DNA from: Streptomyces sp. OfavH-34-F | Lineage (GTDB): Bacteria > Actinomycetota > Actinomycetes > Streptomycetales > Streptomycetaceae | Assembly: GCF_022347745.1 (NCBI RefSeq) | Contig: NZ_JAKRGC010000033.1 | Location: 1 to 33,355 of the forward strand | Direction of reading: 5' to 3' | DNA length: 33,355 bases | Shown here: positions 30,433-33,355 of the stretch, in pieces | How the letters are laid out: each line of letters starts with the position of its first letter | How positions within the stretch are numbered: position 1 is the stretch's first letter | Program-made: the position numbers and the translations under genes | The notes under the pieces: generated by a model | Seen by the model: only the letters and a program-made list of their open reading frames with translations | What the model was told of the DNA's origin: nothing | The model's database searches: none

Positions 30433-33355
30433 TCACGGGCCGACGAGGGCGGCCGCCTCCTCCACGGAGAGGCGGGCGCCCTCCGCGTACGCGGCCTCGT
30501 AGGCGGCGTCCCCCAGCCGGTCGCGCACCAGGGCCTCGGCGCGGGCGAAGTTCTGGCGCTCCATCGCGTTCAGGAAGTGGCCCCGCGGCAGGTTCTCGCG
30601 GCCGGCGCCGAGCAGCCGCGCCGCGACCCGGGAGCGCTCCTCGCCGCCGAGTCCGCCCAGGGCCCAGGCGAGGACCACGAGATTGATCACCGCCATCTGC
30701 GGCGCCACCATCTGCGTCAGCGGGTCGCGCAGCCCGCGCTGCGCCCGCCGGCCGTGCTCCAGCGCGCGGGCGTACTCGCCGTCCTGGTTGTCCAGCCAGG
30801 CCAGGCCGCCCAGGACGAATCCCTCGAAGACCGCCATCGTCTCGGAGGTGAACTCGTCGAGGAGCATCCCGAACTGCTCGCGCGCCTCGGCGGTCCGGCC
30901 CTCCCGGCCCAGCCACAGCGCCAGGAACAGCCGGGCCGCGGGCCGTGCCTCGTGCCCGGTGCGGCGCTCGTCGGCCAGCACCTCGCGCATGATCGCCTCG
31001 CCCTCCGCGCCCCGGCCCAGTTCGGTGAGCACGGAGGCGTAGCGGATGCGCAGCACGGAGACCTGGGCCAGGGCGCCCAGCTTCTCCGCCGAGCCGATCG
31101 CGGCCAGGTAGTCGTCGGCGGCGCGCGCGTAGTCGCCCTGCTTCTCGTTGGCCTCGCCTCGCGAGGACAGCGCCTCGGCCATGCCCCAGTCGTCGCCGAG
31201 CCGGCTGAAGATGGCCATGCTCTCGTCGGCGTCCGCATGGGCCTCGCCCGCCCAGTCGGGGCGGTTGGCCAGCACGTTGGCCCGCATCTGGAGCGCCGCG
31301 GCCAGCTCCCACTCGTAGCCGTACGCGCGGGCGCCGCGCACCGTCTCGTCCAGCAGATGGCGCAGGTCGGCGACGCCGCCGGTGAGCATCACGGCGAAGA
31401 ACCACAGCGAGGCGGGGCTGCGGCAGGTCTGCGGCTGGCCGGCCCGGTAGGTGGCGACGATCGCCCGCAGCCGCTCCACGCCGACCTCGTTCCTCCACTG
31501 GTCCATGGCGTGGTCCATGTTGACCAGCTGGACCAGCGTCACCTGGCGCCGCGCCTCCTCCAGCAGCTCCTGCCGCATGGGCGGGGGCGCGTCGGTGCAG
31601 CGCTCGTGGAGGGACGGGGCGGGACGCACGGGCGGGGCGAACGGGTCGGGGCCGAGGGAGGCGGCCGCGTCGGCCCAGTGCAGGGCGTCGGCGCGCAGGT
31701 CGCGGATCTGCCAGTACCAGGACAGCGACAGCACCATGCACAGCGCCTCCTGCTCGTCGCGGGCGGCGACGGCGTGGCGCAGGGCGGTGCGCAGGTTCTC
31801 GTACTCGCGCTGGAGCAGCCGCACGGCGGCGAGCTGTCCGGAGCCGCGCAGCAGCGGGTCGGTGGTCCGGGCCAGCTCGCGGAAGAACACCAGGTGGCGG
31901 CGTTCCACCGCGTCCCGCTCCCCCGCTTCCTCCAGCCGCTCCGCCGCGTACTCGCCGACGGTCTCCAGGAGCCGGTAGCGCATCCGGCCGTCGTCCGCCG
32001 GGGCGGCCACGACGAGCGACTTGTCCACCAGGGAGCCCAGCAGGCGGGCGACGTCGCCGGACCGGTCCGCGCGGTCGGCGCAGACGGCCTCGGCGGCCTC
32101 CAGGGTGCAGCCGCCGGCGAAGACGGACAGCCTGCGCAGGGTGGCGCGTTCGTCGTCGTCCAGGAGTTCCCAGGACCAGTCGACCACCGCGCGCAGGGTC
32201 TGCTGACGGGGCAGCACGGTCCGGCTGCCGCTGGTGAGCAGGCGGAAGCGGTCGTCGAGGCGGTCCGCGATCTGCTGCGGGGTGAGCATCCGCAGCCGGG
32301 CGGCGGCGAGTTCGATGGCGAGCGGCAGGCCGTCCAGGCGGCGGCAGATCTCGGCGGCGGCCGCCGCCGTCGCCGCGTCCTCGTCCACCCGGAAGCCGGG
32401 CCGGGCGGCGGCGCCGCGCTCGGCGAGCAGCCGCAGGGCGGTCGGGTCCGGCAGCGGATCGACCGGCCGCAGCGTCTCGCCCGGCACGCCGAGGGGTTCC
32501 CGGCTGGTCGCGAGGACGGTGAGCCGGGGGCAGCGGGCCAGCAGGTGGTCGGCGAGGGCGGCGGCGGCCTCGATGACGTGCTCGCAATTGTCCAGCAGGA
32601 GCAGCATGCGGCGGTGCGCGCAGTACTCGGTGAGCCGGGCCAGCGACTCGCCGGCGGCGCGCTCGTCGCCCGAGGCCCGCTCGGCCGCCCGGAACTCCCC
32701 CGCCCCGGCCCCGCTGAGCACCGTCTCGCGGGCGCCGAGCGCGGCGAGCACCGCTTCCGGGACGGCCTCCGGGTCGTCCACGGGGGCCAGTTCGGCGAGC
32801 CAGACGCCGTCCGGCCAGGTGGCGGGGTCGACGGTGTCGGCGACCTCCTGGGAGAGCCGGGTCTTGCCGGCTCCGCCGGGTCCGAGGAGGGTGACGAGCC
32901 GGGCGCGGGAGAGGTCGCCGCGCAGTTCCGCCATCTCGCGTTCCCGGCCGACGAAGCTGGTGAGCCGGGCGCGGAGGTTGCCCGGGGGTGCGGGGGCGGC
33001 GGCCGGTTCGGGCGGCTGCGCGGGCGGGTGCGCGGGCGGCTGCCGCAGCAGTTCGGCGTACAGGGTGGTCAGTTCGGGGCCCGGGTCGGTGCCGAGGCGG
33101 TCGGCGATCAGGGTGCGCACCTCGTCGTAGGCGGCCAGGGCCTGGGCGGTGCGCCCGGCGTCGCGCAGGGCGCGCAGGCGCAGCGCCTGGAGGGGTTCGT
33201 CCAGGGGGTGCTCGTCGCAGAGCGCGGCCAGTTCCGGCAGCACCTCGGGGGCCCGGCCGAGACGGAGGGCGGCGGTGAGGCGGTCCCGGCGGGCGTCGAG
33301 CCGGCGGGCGGTCCAGCGGGTGGCGGCGGCGTGCCGGTCGGGGAGGTCGGCGAGG
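30433..33355 (-). CDS. BTAD/ATPase transcriptional regulator (AfsR/SARP-related), 5' end outside window
   Basis: The frame is open from the right edge, so about 974 residues of a longer protein are visible. It starts inside the BTAD domain (RRLDARRDRL, ALCDEHPLDEPLQALRLRALRDAGR, then GTDPGPELTTLYAELLR). Next is an NB-ARC-type ATPase: FVGREREMAELR, Walker A LLGPGGAGKT (near 32863-32889), Walker B LLLLDNCEH (near 32580-32607) and TSREPL. A winged-helix region and a long helical, TPR-like C-terminus follow. The N-terminal OmpR-type DNA-binding domain, expected in this family, would be outside the window. It is convergent with the DrrAB-type pair. AfsR-like proteins regulate secondary metabolism; the target here is unknown. 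Confidence 0.88.
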   Translation of the reverse strand, partial: LADLPDRHAAATRWTARRLDARRDRLTAALRLGRAPEVLPELAALCDEHPLDEPLQALRLRALRDAGRTAQALAAYDEVRTLIADRLGTDPGPELTTLYAELLRQPPAHPPAQPPEPAAAPAPPGNLRARLTSFVGREREMAELRGDLSRARLVTLLGPGGAGKTRLSQEVADTVDPATWPDGVWLAELAPVDDPEAVPEAVLAALGARETVLSGAGAGEFRAAERASGDERAAGESLARLTEYCAHRRMLLLLDNCEHVIEAAAALADHLLARCPRLTVLATSREPLGVPGETLRPVDPLPDPTALRLLAERGAAARPGFRVDEDAATAAAAAEICRRLDGLPLAIELAAARLRMLTPQQIADRLDDRFRLLTSGSRTVLPRQQTLRAVVDWSWELLDDDERATLRRLSVFAGGCTLEAAEAVCADRADRSGDVARLLGSLVDKSLVVAAPADDGRMRYRLLETVGEYAAERLEEAGERDAVERRHLVFFRELARTTDPLLRGSGQLAAVRLLQREYENLRTALRHAVAARDEQEALCMVLSLSWYWQIRDLRADALHWADAAASLGPDPFAPPVRPAPSLHERCTDAPPPMRQELLEEARRQVTLVQLVNMDHAMDQWRNEVGVERLRAIVATYRAGQPQTCRSPASLWFFAVMLTGGVADLRHLLDETVRGARAYGYEWELAAALQMRANVLANRPDWAGEAHADADESMAIFSRLGDDWGMAEALSSRGEANEKQGDYARAADDYLAAIGSAEKLGALAQVSVLRIRYASVLTELGRGAEGEAIMREVLADERRTGHEARPAARLFLALWLGREGRTAEAREQFGMLLDEFTSETMAVFEGFVLGGLAWLDNQDGEYARALEHGRRAQRGLRDPLTQMVAPQMAVINLVVLAWALGGLGGEERSRVAARLLGAGRENLPRGHFLNAMERQNFARAEALVRDRLGDAAYEAAYAEGARLSVEEAAALVGP

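Noticed and set aside
30260..32587. 775-residue minus-strand frame inside the BTAD gene
   Set aside because: An Arg/Ala/Pro-rich frame offset from the BTAD/NB-ARC frame, which has Walker motifs and continues to the window edge.
33241..33243. GTG at 33243 as the start of the BTAD regulator
   Set aside because: The frame stays open to 33355 and the upstream residues (RRLDARRDRL, TAALRLGRAPEV) continue the BTAD domain, so the true start lies outside the window.

Overview
The window is high-GC DNA with strong third-position GC bias. Its gene order (maltose operon, malR, glnE, glnA2, nadE, panB) and families (TIGR04222 membrane protein, BTAD regulator) point to a Streptomyces chromosome, and the order resembles, from memory, the S. 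coelicolor region around SCO2226-SCO2259. It reads as core chromosome with a short stretch of accessory small genes. I found no rRNA, tRNA, CRISPR array, insertion sequence or phage gene.

Region 1 (1-9,994) is a starch and maltodextrin island. The first 115 bases encode the signal peptide of a truncated secreted protein. Next are a secreted alpha-amylase with a starch-binding domain, a LacI-family regulator, an alpha-glucosidase (aglA), and the ABC importer parts malG, malF and malE, all leftward, with malR divergent from malE. The LacI regulator overlaps aglA by a GTGA and closely resembles MalR, with the same core recognition-helix sequence. GCAAG-type repeats and palindromes sit beside both the amylase and the malE/malR promoters. 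Amylase cuts starch outside the cell, MalEFG imports maltodextrins (no ATPase gene is present locally) and AglA hydrolyses them in the cytoplasm.

Region 2 (10,144-15,180) holds a PAP2-type membrane protein, glnE (glutamine synthetase adenylyltransferase) and a PrmC-related methyltransferase. Region 3 (15,349-18,919) is a run of small, poorly characterised genes: a one-helix membrane protein, a DUF3592-like membrane protein, a protein with a duplicated motif, a CdiI-like immunity protein overlapping tail-to-tail with an ADP-ribosylation/crystallin J1-like protein, and a TIGR04222 membrane protein.

Region 4 (19,018-24,791) has glnA2, a DUF3105 membrane-anchored protein, a two-CBS-domain protein, nadE (glutamine-dependent NAD synthetase) and a membrane-anchored endonuclease/exonuclease/phosphatase-fold protein. 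Region 5 (24,957-33,355) has an MFS exporter-TetR operon behind a clear palindromic operator, then divergent panB, a DrrAB-type ABC exporter pair, and a convergent BTAD/ATPase regulator that runs off the right edge. Convergent gene pairs are mostly separated by perfect GC-rich hairpins likely to be bidirectional terminators. Several starts (malR, nadE) lack a Shine-Dalgarno sequence and sit 7-8 bases after a good -10 hexamer, suggesting leaderless transcripts.
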